A stretch of DNA of 64,000 nucleotides from Candidatus Howiella intestinavium (GTDB lineage Bacteria > Bacillota > Clostridia > Oscillospirales > Acutalibacteraceae). Shown here piece after piece: positions 37,267 through 44,835 of this stretch. The notes under the pieces are model-generated. The model saw only the letters and a list, made by a program, of their open reading frames with translations. It was not told the DNA's origin and ran no database searches. The stretch lies in NCBI GenBank assembly GCA_904420585.1, contig CAJFVX010000018.1:16934-80933 (forward strand). The letters are read 5' to 3'. Positions within the stretch are counted from its first letter, which is position 1, and every line of letters starts with the position of its first letter. The position numbers were made by a program, and so were the translations under genes.

Positions 37267-37608
37267 CTACATTCCCTCTTTTTTCCGCTCCTCCAGCAAA
37301 AGGGCCGCAAAGCCGTCGATAAGCCGCCGTTCTTTTGGGGTGCACAGCTTTATTTTGTCCCAAATATCCGGCATCAGGTATTCCCGCCCCTCCTTGGCGG
37401 TGCCCAGAAGCAGGTCGTCGGGGGTGACGTCCAGGGCCTCGCAGAGTTTGATGAGGGTTTCCAGGCTGGGGATGGAACGGCAGTTTTCGATATTGGAAAT
37501 GTAATTATTGGCCAGGTTGGATTTTTCGGCCAGCTTCTCCTGGGTCAGGCCCTTTTTCTTCCGAATGCGGGCTAGCCGGCGGCCCATGGTCTGATAATCG
37601 ATTTTCAT
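37267..37608 (-). CDS. XRE family helix-turn-helix regulator
   Basis: A 113-residue regulator. Residues 5-65 form a Cro/C1-type helix-turn-helix (MGRRLARIRKKKGLTQEKLAEKS, then NNYISNIENCRSIPSLETLIKL). The C-terminal 45 residues are helical and Lys/Glu-rich. The ATG at 37608 has GAGGTG six bases before it; a GTG three codons earlier overlaps the box and is less likely. It is divergent from the membrane/TPR gene pair, and a perfect palindrome in the shared gap is a candidate operator. Confidence 0.88.
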   Translation of the reverse strand: MKIDYQTMGRRLARIRKKKGLTQEKLAEKSNLANNYISNIENCRSIPSLETLIKLCEALDVTPDDLLLGTAKEGREYLMPDIWDKIKLCTPKERRLIDGFAALLLEERKKEGM

Positions 37609-37664
37609 TGTGATCACCTCTTTGTTAGAGTAAATGAAAACCGGTTTAGTCTTAATGAATTGTG

Positions 37665-37678
37665 AGTGTATTTACACT
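37665..37678. promoter_or_regulatory. Candidate XRE operator palindrome
   Basis: AGTGTA-TT-TACACT is a perfect six-base inverted repeat that abuts the -35 box of the divergent promoter (first base of TTGAAA shared). The geometry fits a dimeric Cro/C1-type repressor. Assignment to the neighbouring regulator is an inference. Confidence 0.5.
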
Positions 37679-37706
37679 TGAAATTCATATAAAATTGGCG
37701 TATATT
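37678..37706 (+). promoter_or_regulatory. Promoter of the membrane/TPR gene pair
   Basis: TTGAAA (37678-37683), 17-base spacer, TATATT (37701-37706). The start codon is about 200 bases downstream, so the leader is long. Confidence 0.65.
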
Positions 37707-37911
37707 CTATACATAAGGAGGGCGAAAAAGGGTAAATCTGCCTGTTTTTGAATTTTTTTGGTTTCCTGCCGTCGTTTTGCGTGAAACGACAGGTATTATT
37801 AAATGAATAGTGAGAGGGGAGGGGAGTTTTTCGCGGTGAGGATATGGGGATGTTGTATCCACCCATGATTCAGAAAAGTGAATTTTAGTAAAAGAAATGG
37901 AGGAAATGGGT

Positions 37912-38313
37912 ATGTTTACAAAAATATTCAGTGAGGGTCAAATCGGGAAGTTTTTAAAAAAGTGGGCGAAGGTCAGCATGGTTATCCACATTATTCTTGC
38001 CGTTATCATTCTATTAGTGGGTATATTTAGTATAATGGCAAATGCTGCTACACCGCTATCCGCTGCATATAGAAGTATAAATGTAGGGGCAACATTTGCT
38101 TGGGTGTTGGGGTTCTCTATTGGTCTTGTTTTGGTAGGATTTGCTATTAACGCTCTTCTCTATGCTTTTGGCACGCTGGTAGATTCCAGCGCAACCCAGC
38201 AGCGGCTGCTGGAAAAGCAAACGTACTTACTAAATCAAATCGCCCAGGCCGCATCCACGGCGCCGGACGGCAGTTCGCAGCCGGCCAAGGACGACACACT
38301 GCCGCCGCTGTAA
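37912..38313 (+). CDS. Small two-helix membrane protein
   Basis: A 133-residue protein with two membrane helices (about residues 20-44 and 60-85) and a soluble, Gln/Ala-rich C-terminal part ending in a Pro/Asp tail. An in-frame ATG at 37897 is open, but GGAGG lies eight bases before the ATG at 37912, so I start there. The first two thirds are AT-rich relative to the tail. The next gene begins 13 bases after the stop, so the two form an operon. No family was recognised. Confidence 0.75.
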   Translation: MFTKIFSEGQIGKFLKKWAKVSMVIHIILAVIILLVGIFSIMANAATPLSAAYRSINVGATFAWVLGFSIGLVLVGFAINALLYAFGTLVDSSATQQRLLEKQTYLLNQIAQAASTAPDGSSQPAKDDTLPPL

Positions 38314-38326
38314 GGAGTGACGGAAG

Positions 38327-40297
38327 ATGGGATATGAGATTCTGCAAAAATATGGGGCCAGATGGTATGTGGATGCGCCGGTCATGCTTTCCGCCGCCCA
38401 GCTTCTGCGTTCGACCGACGGGCGGGTGCTTTTGCAGGCCAAGTTCCGGGTTCATACGCAGCCGGTAACCGCCCTTTCCGTGCGCATATTCTGCCGGGAT
38501 GCCTTTGGGGAGCCCACGGGAGACGTGACAGGGCAGTACCCGGATATTGTCTGGGTGCGGCCATACGGTACGTTCGGGCAGGATATGCCCATTGCCCTGC
38601 CGGCGGAAACCCGCCAGATAGAACTTCTTTTGGAGCGGGTCAAAATGGCCGACGGAAGCCTTTGGCAGGGCGGCGCGGCGGTACAGGCCGTCCCCGTTCC
38701 CCCGCAGCAGCCCATAGACAGTATTTTAACCGGGAAGCAAGGGGAAATTCTTTGCTGGTATGTGCGGGAGAAAGAGCCGGATTTGCCGGATCTCCCCCGG
38801 CTTGCCGGCGCCCCGTCCGGGCAGGAGGCTTTCTGGCAGTGCTGGTGCGGGGCCTGCAATCCCGCCGGGGAAGCCTGCCATGCCTGCGGCTGGCGGCTGG
38901 AGGACGAAACGCGTCTGGCGGCGCCCGATTTTCTGGAAGAACAGGCGCCGGAATGGAAATACGACCGGGCCCTGGCGACCGCCAAAGGCGGCAGGGCGGA
39001 GGATTACCGGCAGGCGGCCGGGCTTATGTATATGCTGGGCGACTACCGGGATGCGGCCGAGATGAAAAAGAAGTTTACCGAATACGCCGAGGCGCAGCCT
39101 GTCTATGAAGAGGCCAAGGGCCTGGCCGAAACGGGGACGCTTGCCTGCTACCGGGAGGCGGCAAAACAGCTGGAACGCATCCCGAACTACAAGGACGCGG
39201 CGGAACTGCGGGAAGAATATTTGAAGTGCGCCGAAGACTTGGAGGAGCAGGCGGCGCGCAAGAAGACAGTCCGCAAACGCAAGTGTTTAATCAGTATTTT
39301 GATTGTATGCGTAACGGGTCTTCTGGTAGCGGCCATCCTGTTGACCAACTATGTCTTTATCCCCCTGTATAATTACAACAAGGGGATAAAGCAGCGGGAA
39401 GCGGGAGAATATGAGGCGTCGGTATCCACCTTTACCGATTTGGGAGATTATAAAGACAGCTCGGAGCAGATACGGGAAACCAGATACCAGGAAGCTCAGG
39501 CGATGATGGACGCCGGCGATTATGAAAACGCCGGCCGGGCCTTTTATAATTTGCCGGGAAACGCCACGGAGTATTACAAGGACAGCCTGGAGAAAAGTAT
39601 GGAATGTTATCGCCTGCATGCGCAAGAATACTTTGACGCAGGCGACTACTTCTCCGCACGGACATTTATTACAGGGGTTCCCAACTATAAGAAAAACAGC
39701 GGGTTATATAACCTATACCTGGAGTCCGCCTACCAGGAAGGGCTGCAGGATATGGCCAATGGGGATTATTATGCTGCGGTGACCCTCTTAGGCTTGGCCG
39801 CCGACGCTGATTATCAGGACAGCGGCGAACAGCTTAAAGAGGCGAAATATCAGTATGCCTTGGCCCACATGGATGCAGGAAACACAGAGACCTGGGCGTA
39901 TTTAGAGGATCTGCAGAGCGCAGGGTACAAGGATGCGTCAGCCCAGTATGACCGGTTGGAAGGAATGCTGGAATGGTCGGCAACCGTAAGCATCCATAAC
40001 GGCTCATATTCATATGGACATGAAAGCTCGGTAAGTCTGACCTGGTTGAACTCTGTTTATACAGATATAAAAGTGGAATGCAATACTTCCGCTTCTGTAT
40101 CCATCCCCGTTAGGGTCGTGAGCACTTTTGATGGGGATACAGATACCTATGAGGATACTCTTTCTCCTGGTGGCAGTATACAGCTGGAACTAAGCGTTGA
40201 CGGATATGGAACGGGGCCTTCCGGTACTTATAGCGTTCGGGTATATAACGACAATACCGGAGAACTGATTGGTTCGGCTTCTTCTCGAGTGAATTAA
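38327..40297 (+). CDS. Zinc-ribbon/TPR membrane protein with C-terminal beta domain
   Basis: A 656-residue protein. Residues 1-125 are a beta-rich domain and a zinc ribbon covers about 170-190 (C172, C174, C177, C184, C187). TPR-like repeats span 210-305 (YRQAAGLMYMLGDYRDAAEM type). A single membrane helix (about 320-343) follows a basic stretch, then more TPR repeats (350-560) and an Ig-like C-terminal domain (about 565-656). The layout parallels the TIR protein at 6296 (ribbon, TPR, one membrane helix, TPR, exchangeable tip) but has no TIR. The tip is coded by AT-richer DNA. Function unknown; an envelope sensor or scaffold is possible. Confidence 0.75.
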   Translation: MGYEILQKYGARWYVDAPVMLSAAQLLRSTDGRVLLQAKFRVHTQPVTALSVRIFCRDAFGEPTGDVTGQYPDIVWVRPYGTFGQDMPIALPAETRQIELLLERVKMADGSLWQGGAAVQAVPVPPQQPIDSILTGKQGEILCWYVREKEPDLPDLPRLAGAPSGQEAFWQCWCGACNPAGEACHACGWRLEDETRLAAPDFLEEQAPEWKYDRALATAKGGRAEDYRQAAGLMYMLGDYRDAAEMKKKFTEYAEAQPVYEEAKGLAETGTLACYREAAKQLERIPNYKDAAELREEYLKCAEDLEEQAARKKTVRKRKCLISILIVCVTGLLVAAILLTNYVFIPLYNYNKGIKQREAGEYEASVSTFTDLGDYKDSSEQIRETRYQEAQAMMDAGDYENAGRAFYNLPGNATEYYKDSLEKSMECYRLHAQEYFDAGDYFSARTFITGVPNYKKNSGLYNLYLESAYQEGLQDMANGDYYAAVTLLGLAADADYQDSGEQLKEAKYQYALAHMDAGNTETWAYLEDLQSAGYKDASAQYDRLEGMLEWSATVSIHNGSYSYGHESSVSLTWLNSVYTDIKVECNTSASVSIPVRVVSTFDGDTDTYEDTLSPGGSIQLELSVDGYGTGPSGTYSVRVYNDNTGELIGSASSRVN

Positions 40298-40307
40298 ATA
40301 CCCAGGC

Positions 40308-40333
40308 AGGCCGCCGGATTGCCCCGGCGGCCT
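40308..40333 (+). terminator. Terminator after the TPR protein gene
   Basis: A ten-pair GC-rich stem (AGGCCGCCGG, loop ATTGCC, CCGGCGGCCT), followed by CTGCTTATTTCT. It sits ten bases after the stop. Confidence 0.75.
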
Positions 40334-40353
40334 CTGCTTATTTCTATAAAATA

Positions 40354-40382
40354 TTGACACCACATGCGACACCATATATAAT
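40354..40382 (+). promoter_or_regulatory. hicAB promoter with repeated GACACCA motif
   Basis: TTGACA (40354-40359), 17-base spacer, TATAAT (40377-40382): a consensus promoter. The -35 and spacer carry a direct repeat, GACACCA-CAT then GACACCA-TAT, which could be a HicB operator. Confidence 0.8.
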
Positions 40383-40402
40383 AAAAACAGGAGGGGGAAC
40401 AC

Positions 40403-40660
40403 ATGTCAAAATGGGATAAACTATTATCAAAAATTCAGACGCTGTCCAAAGACCTCCGGTTTGATGAGTTGAAAAAAGTGCTGGAAAGCTATGGGTATCA
40501 AATGTACGCCCCCAAGAGCGGAAGCAGCCATTGCACTTTCCGCAAAAGCGGCTGCCGGCCCATTACCATACCAAAGCATGAGCCCATCAAAAAGGTCTAT
40601 GTGGAAATGGTGAGACAGGTCATAGAAAGCGAGGCGAAAAACGATGAAAACGCTGCATGA
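40403..40660 (+). CDS. hicA: HicA-type toxin (mRNA interferase)
   Basis: An 85-residue protein with the HicA double-stranded RNA-binding-like fold. The conserved region GSSHCTFRKSGCRPITIPKHEPIKK carries the catalytic His of the G-S-x-H motif. HicA cleaves mRNA until bound by HicB. The N-terminal 20 residues extend the usual core. AGGAGGGGG lies upstream of the ATG. The frame overlaps hicB by 17 bases, typical for these pairs. Confidence 0.85.
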   Translation: MSKWDKLLSKIQTLSKDLRFDELKKVLESYGYQMYAPKSGSSHCTFRKSGCRPITIPKHEPIKKVYVEMVRQVIESEAKNDENAA

Positions 40661-41006
40661 TTATTTGAACCTGCCCTATCCTATGGAATTTGTGGAGGAT
40701 AAAGAGGAAGGCGGCTATGTGGTTTCTTTTCCGGATTTACCCGGCTGTATTACCTGCGGGGAAACCATAGAAAGCGCGGCGGCCAATGCGAAGGACGCCA
40801 AGAAGGCCTGGCTGGAGGCCGCGCTGGAGGAGGGAATTGCAATCCCCGAACCGGACAGCCTGGAAGATTATTCCGGGCAGTTTAAACTGAGGATTCCCAA
40901 AAGTCTCCACCGTTCCCTGGCGGAACACTCCAAGCGGGAAGGGATCAGCATGAATCAATATTGTCTGTATCTGCTTTCCAAAAATGACGCCGTGTATTTT
41001 AAATAG
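40644..41006 (+). CDS. hicB: HicB-type antitoxin
   Basis: A 120-residue antitoxin. The N-terminal half is the degenerate RNase H-like HicB fold (EEGGYVVSFPDLPGCITCGETIESAAANAKDA). The C-terminal 45 residues are a ribbon-helix-helix DNA-binding domain (LRIPKSLHRSLAEHSKREGISMNQYCLYLLS). It neutralises HicA and probably represses the promoter at 40354. A strong hairpin follows the stop. Confidence 0.9.
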   Translation: MKTLHDYLNLPYPMEFVEDKEEGGYVVSFPDLPGCITCGETIESAAANAKDAKKAWLEAALEEGIAIPEPDSLEDYSGQFKLRIPKSLHRSLAEHSKREGISMNQYCLYLLSKNDAVYFK

Positions 41007-41020
41007 GGTATAATATAGGT

Positions 41021-41050
41021 AAGGCCGCCGCAGAATCCTGCGGCGGCCTT
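41021..41050. terminator. Bidirectional terminator between hicB and GH43
   Basis: A perfect 13-pair stem (AAGGCCGCCGCAG, loop AATC, complement) between convergent genes. Confidence 0.85.
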
Positions 41051-41063
41051 GCCTGTACATATC

Positions 41064-41915
41064 CTATTCGGCCTTCAGCCGGCCGTCCTCTTCGTACAAA
41101 TAAAAGAATTTCGCCCGCTCCAGATACCCGCCGTTGGGCTGGTGCAAGGCCAGGCGGCGCGCCCCGGCCTTGTCGGTGAAAATCATGCCGTGGCCGCCGT
41201 CCTTGGTGAAGATGGGCGGCAGCTGCCGCCAGGGCCCCTCCGGCTGCCCGGTAAGGCTCTCGGCCTGGGCCTGGACGTACCCGTCCTTGCCGTAGCTGGA
41301 CCAAATCATCAGCAGCTTCCCGTCCTGCATGCGGTAGAGGAAGGGAGCATCGGTCACATAGCAGTCCCGCTCGTAGGGGATGCTCCAGTCGGGGTCGGAG
41401 GCCTTGAACAATGTCACCGGATCCCCGGCCGGCCCGGTCAAATCCTCCCGCAGCTTCTGGCAGACCATGGTGCCGTCGGTTATCTGCATCCACTCGTGGC
41501 AGTAGAAAATATAGGGCTGGCCGTCCGGATCCACATACAGCGTGCCGTCCAGACAGTCCCAGTCGGCCGGGGTGGCGGGGCGGTCGGAAATGGGGGAGAA
41601 GGGGCCCATGGGCGAATCGGCCCCGAGGATTTGGGTGGCCCGGTGTACCCCCTCGGCCTTGAAGGAGGCGAACATATAATACCGCCCGTTATACTTATGT
41701 ACCTCCGGGGCCCAGAAATCCCGGTCGGCCCAGAAGCCGGCCGGCGGGTCGAATACCCGGAAGGGGCCTTCCCAGTTTTCCAGGTCGCCGCTGGTGTAGA
41801 CGTTGAAGCCTTCCTTCTCCACCGGCCCGGCGTTGGCCGCCGAGGCGTACATATAATAGGTATCCCCCTGAAGCAGGACAAAGGGGTCCCGGATGCGTAT
41901 TTCTGACAGCTGCAA
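41064..41915 (-). CDS. Glycoside hydrolase family 43-like protein
   Basis: A 283-residue five-bladed propeller enzyme family acting on arabinose- or xylose-containing glycans. The blade-one catalytic base is D10 in IRDPFVLL, and the pKa-modulating Asp is D123 in CLDGTLYVD. At the place of the general-acid Glu there is TDAPFLYR (D189), seen in some clostridial relatives, so activity may differ. There is no signal peptide, so it acts inside the cell on short oligosaccharides. The start is a TTG at 41915 with AGGAGG seven bases before it. It lies 12 bases after the dCMP deaminase stop. Confidence 0.85.
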   Translation of the reverse strand: MQLSEIRIRDPFVLLQGDTYYMYASAANAGPVEKEGFNVYTSGDLENWEGPFRVFDPPAGFWADRDFWAPEVHKYNGRYYMFASFKAEGVHRATQILGADSPMGPFSPISDRPATPADWDCLDGTLYVDPDGQPYIFYCHEWMQITDGTMVCQKLREDLTGPAGDPVTLFKASDPDWSIPYERDCYVTDAPFLYRMQDGKLLMIWSSYGKDGYVQAQAESLTGQPEGPWRQLPPIFTKDGGHGMIFTDKAGARRLALHQPNGGYLERAKFFYLYEEDGRLKAE

Positions 41916-41927
41916 GGATATTCCTCC

Positions 41928-42407
41928 TTATACGTCCAGTTCCACCGTGCGGCCGGTGGGGATATAGGGCCGGCAGACCACCCCGGCCGACGCCAGCATC
42001 CGCTTGGAGGCCAGCACCGAATCGCTTTCGCCGTACTTGTCCGACAAATAAATCAATTCCCGGATGCCCTTCTGGATGATGGCCTTGGTGCACTCGTTGC
42101 AGGGGAAGAGGGTGGTGTACAGCCGGCAGCCGTCCAGCCGGCCGCCGTTGTAGTTGAGGATGGCGTTGAGCTCGGCGTGGCAGACGAAGAGATACTTGGT
42201 ATCCAGGGCGCCGCCGGACTTATCCCAGGGGTATTCGTCGTCGGAACAGCCGTGGGGCATGCCGTTGTAGCCCATGGACATAATCCGGTTTTCGGGGCTG
42301 ACAATGCAGGCCCCCACCTGGGTGCTGGGGTCTTTGCTTCGCTGGGAGGACAAAAGGGCGATGCCCATAAAGTATTCGTCCCAGCTCAAATAATTTTCCC
42401 GTTTCAA
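41928..42407 (-). CDS. dCMP deaminase (ComEB-like)
   Basis: A 159-residue zinc deaminase converting dCMP to dUMP, the source of dTMP precursor. The zinc and catalytic motif C/H-A-E is in FVCHAELNAIL, with the P-C-N-E-C motif in LFPCNECTKAI, and the length is normal. GYNGMPHGCSDDEYPW matches the family. It shares a transcript with the GH43 gene, an odd pairing. Its own promoter is visible upstream. Confidence 0.93.
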   Translation of the reverse strand: MKRENYLSWDEYFMGIALLSSQRSKDPSTQVGACIVSPENRIMSMGYNGMPHGCSDDEYPWDKSGGALDTKYLFVCHAELNAILNYNGGRLDGCRLYTTLFPCNECTKAIIQKGIRELIYLSDKYGESDSVLASKRMLASAGVVCRPYIPTGRTVELDV

Positions 42408-42450
42408 TGACGCACATCCTTTCCGGCCCGGCCGATGCTACTTTTTCTCT

Positions 42451-42479
42451 ATTGTATCCAAAACCGGTAAAAATTGCAA
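42451..42479 (-). promoter_or_regulatory. dCMP deaminase promoter
   Basis: On the minus strand TTGCAA (42479-42474), 17-base spacer, TACAAT (42456-42451), about 45 bases before the start codon. Confidence 0.7.
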
Positions 42480-42573
42480 TCCCCCAGTCCGCCGCCGCTC
42501 GGCAGCGTCCGCATATGCCTCGCCGCCGCCGCATATATATAGGCCGAAGAAGCGGGCGGAAGGAGGGAGCCTT

Positions 42574-43434
42574 TTGACCTTTCGGTGGAAAAAACGGTAC
42601 GGAATCCTGGTGCTTGTGGTCCTGCTTATAGCTGTGGCCTCCTATCCCGTGGGAAAGATGGTGCGTGCGGCGGCGGGGGAGGAGGGGCCTACCTTTGCCA
42701 TCATCATGTACCATCAGATAGCCGCCGGCACCTCTTCCTTAGGCAAATTCACCCTCCAGGACAGCCAGCTGGAGGCCGATATGCTCTATTTGAAGGAGCA
42801 GGGCTACGAGACCATCACCATGTCCCAGCTTATCGACTATGCCAAGGGGGTTGGCGGGCTGCCCGAAAAGCCGGTCATGCTCACCTTTGATGACGGCTAC
42901 GAGAGCTTTTACGGATATGTCTACCCCCTTTTGCAGAAGTACAACATGAAGGCGGTTCTGTCGGTGGTGGGGGAGTTTGTGGACCGGTATACCGAAAACC
43001 CCGACCACAACCTGCGCTATTCCTGCCTGGACTGGGACGAGGTGCGGGAAATGCAGGCCTCGGGCCTGGTGGAAATCCAGAACCATACCTACAATATGCA
43101 CAGCACCGGCAAGACCGGCCGGCAGGGCTGCGCCATCAAAAAGGGGGAGTCGGAGGAAGACTACCGGGCGGCCTTTCTGGCCGACGTTGGCGGTATGCAG
43201 GAAAAGCTGCAGGCCGAGCTGGGGGTTACGGCCAATACCTTTACCTATCCCTTCGGGGCCCTTTGCAAGCAGTCCGTCCCCCTGCTGAAGGAGCTGGGCT
43301 TTTCGGCGGCCCTGACCTGCCGGGAGGAGCCGGTGACGGCCGCTCCCTACGGGGACTGGATGTACCGGCTGGGGAGATACAACCGGCCCAGCGGCAAGAC
43401 CAGCGAGGCCTTTTTTGAGAAGGTGCTGCCCTGA
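42574..43434 (+). CDS. Polysaccharide deacetylase family protein
   Basis: A 286-residue membrane-anchored or secreted protein. A basic start and hydrophobic helix (about residues 8-28) precede a NodB-type deacetylase domain. Motif 1 is MLTFDDGYESF, motif 2 is the HTYNMH region, and TYPFGA follows. It would remove acetyl groups from cell-wall or extracellular glycans. The start is a TTG at 42574, seven bases after AGGAGG, and no ATG gives a better fit. The metallophosphoesterase gene follows in the same direction 162 bases on, with its own promoter. Confidence 0.88.
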   Translation: MTFRWKKRYGILVLVVLLIAVASYPVGKMVRAAAGEEGPTFAIIMYHQIAAGTSSLGKFTLQDSQLEADMLYLKEQGYETITMSQLIDYAKGVGGLPEKPVMLTFDDGYESFYGYVYPLLQKYNMKAVLSVVGEFVDRYTENPDHNLRYSCLDWDEVREMQASGLVEIQNHTYNMHSTGKTGRQGCAIKKGESEEDYRAAFLADVGGMQEKLQAELGVTANTFTYPFGALCKQSVPLLKELGFSAALTCREEPVTAAPYGDWMYRLGRYNRPSGKTSEAFFEKVLP

Positions 43435-43460
43435 GCCCCCGGCCCGCGCCGGACTGTTTT

Positions 43461-43527
43461 TCCTAAGAAATCCTAAGAAAATCCTCAGAAAAGCTTTTGG
43501 AAAGGGGTTGCCTATTTCTGCTATAAT
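43461..43527 (+). promoter_or_regulatory. Phased direct repeats upstream of a -10 box
   Basis: Three copies of TCCTAAGAAA or a near match start at 43461, 43471 and 43482, that is 10 and 11 bases apart. A TATAAT follows at 43522-43527 without a good -35 at the right distance. This geometry is typical of activator sites of OmpR/PhoB-type response regulators. The regulator is unknown. Confidence 0.5.
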
Positions 43528-43596
43528 ATAAAAGAAAAATACCGGGCGCGGCGGAAGCGGGCCGTGCAATTGGGATTCTGAAAGCGGGGCGGGGGA

Positions 43597-44787
43597 TTGA
43601 CTGCAATATTTCTGGCGCCGGTTTACCTGGGGCTGCTGCTCTATCTTTTGCTGCGGCTGTTCCACTGGCTGGCGTCCTTTCACCGGCGGCTGGCCTCCCG
43701 GGTCTTCCGGGGTGTGCTGGGCACGCTTTTCCTCCTGCTGGCCCTCACGCCTTTGGGCGGCTGCCTGATTTCGGCCGGGCCGCTGCACCGGCTGCTGCGC
43801 ATCGTAAGCAATTTCTGGCTGGGAATGCTGCTGTATATCCTGCTGATTGTGGGGCTGGCCGACATCCTGGCCTTTGTCATACGAAAAGTTTACCAAAGGC
43901 GGGGGCGCCCCTTTGACCGCAGGAAGTTTTGCCGCCGGGCGGGAAGCCTTGCAGCGGCGGCCATCCTGCTTGTAAGCGCCGGCGGCCTGCTGCATGCCTA
44001 TGACATCCGGGTACACCGGCAGGATTTGACGGTGGATAAGGCCTGCCGTCTGCCGGGGCTGCGGGTGGCCCTCATAGCCGACCTGCACTTAGGCTACAGC
44101 GTAGGGGCCGCCACCATGGAGCGGATGGTGGAGAAAATCAACCGGGAGCAGCCGGATATCGTCTGCCTGGCCGGGGATATCTTCGACAACGAATTTGAAG
44201 CCATCCATGAGCCGGAGCGGGTGGCGGCCATCCTGCGGAAGATAGAGAGCCGGTACGGCGTATACGCCTGCTGGGGGAATCACGACGTAAAGGAGCGGGT
44301 GCTGGCCGGTTTTACCTTCCGGGATAAGAAGGCCAAGGAAGAGGATCCGCGTTTCCTTTCCTTTTTCCAGCAGGCGGGCATCACCCTGCTGGAAGACGAA
44401 AGCCTTCTGATCGACGACGCCTTTTATCTTGCAGGCCGCAAGGATTACAGCAAGAGCCGGAAAATGCAGGAGGAACGGCTGACGCCGGCGGCCCTGACGG
44501 CCGGCCTGGATGGAGACCTGCCCATCCTGGTTATGGATCACCAGCCCAAGGAACTGGCCGAGTTGGCTGCAGCCGGGGTGGACGTGGATTTGTCCGGCCA
44601 TACCCACGGCGGCCAGGTTTTTCCCGGCAACCTGCTGGTGCCGCTGGTGTGGGAAAACCCGGTGGGAGTGTGGCTCAAGGACGGCATGTACTCCTGCGTG
44701 ACGTCGGGTGTAGGCGTATGGGGCCCGGCCATGCGGGTGGGGACGGACAGCGAAATTTTGATATTGGACATCCGTTTCGCGGGATGA
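43597..44787 (+). CDS. Membrane-bound metallophosphoesterase
   Basis: A 396-residue protein with three or four N-terminal membrane helices (about residues 1-125) and a calcineurin-like phosphoesterase domain. Metal-binding motifs are in order: ALIADLHLGY, LAGDIFDN, CWGNHDVKE, MDHQPKE and SGHTHGGQ. This matches the YkuE/YaeI type, which acts at the outer or inner membrane face on lipid or nucleotide phosphates. The start is a TTG after GGCGGGGGA. A bidirectional terminator follows the stop. Confidence 0.88.
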   Translation: MTAIFLAPVYLGLLLYLLLRLFHWLASFHRRLASRVFRGVLGTLFLLLALTPLGGCLISAGPLHRLLRIVSNFWLGMLLYILLIVGLADILAFVIRKVYQRRGRPFDRRKFCRRAGSLAAAAILLVSAGGLLHAYDIRVHRQDLTVDKACRLPGLRVALIADLHLGYSVGAATMERMVEKINREQPDIVCLAGDIFDNEFEAIHEPERVAAILRKIESRYGVYACWGNHDVKERVLAGFTFRDKKAKEEDPRFLSFFQQAGITLLEDESLLIDDAFYLAGRKDYSKSRKMQEERLTPAALTAGLDGDLPILVMDHQPKELAELAAAGVDVDLSGHTHGGQVFPGNLLVPLVWENPVGVWLKDGMYSCVTSGVGVWGPAMRVGTDSEILILDIRFAG

Positions 44788-44788
44788 C

Positions 44789-44824
44789 AAAAGCCGCCCG
44801 GGCCATCTGGCCCCGGCGGCTTTT
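44789..44824. terminator. Bidirectional terminator
   Basis: A ten-pair outer stem AAAAGCCGCC (44789-44798) with GGCGGCTTTT (44815-44824), plus a smaller inner GGCC pairing. It lies between the convergent metallophosphoesterase and ArsR-type genes. Confidence 0.85.
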
Positions 44825-44835
44825 GTCTGCAGTGA

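Larger units (their letters stand above)
37609..37911. other. AT-rich divergent intergenic region
   Basis: 303 bases between the XRE gene and the small membrane protein. It contains a palindrome (37665-37678), a sigma-A promoter on the plus strand (37678-37706) and a 200-base leader. The leader includes an imperfect hairpin near 37765-37793 (arms GTCGTTT and AAACGAC). The short minus-strand frame inside it looks non-coding. Confidence 0.65.

Noticed and set aside
37672..37866. A 64-codon minus-strand frame in the AT-rich gap
   Set aside because: No ribosome site or protein-like composition; it overlaps the operator and promoter of the opposite genes.
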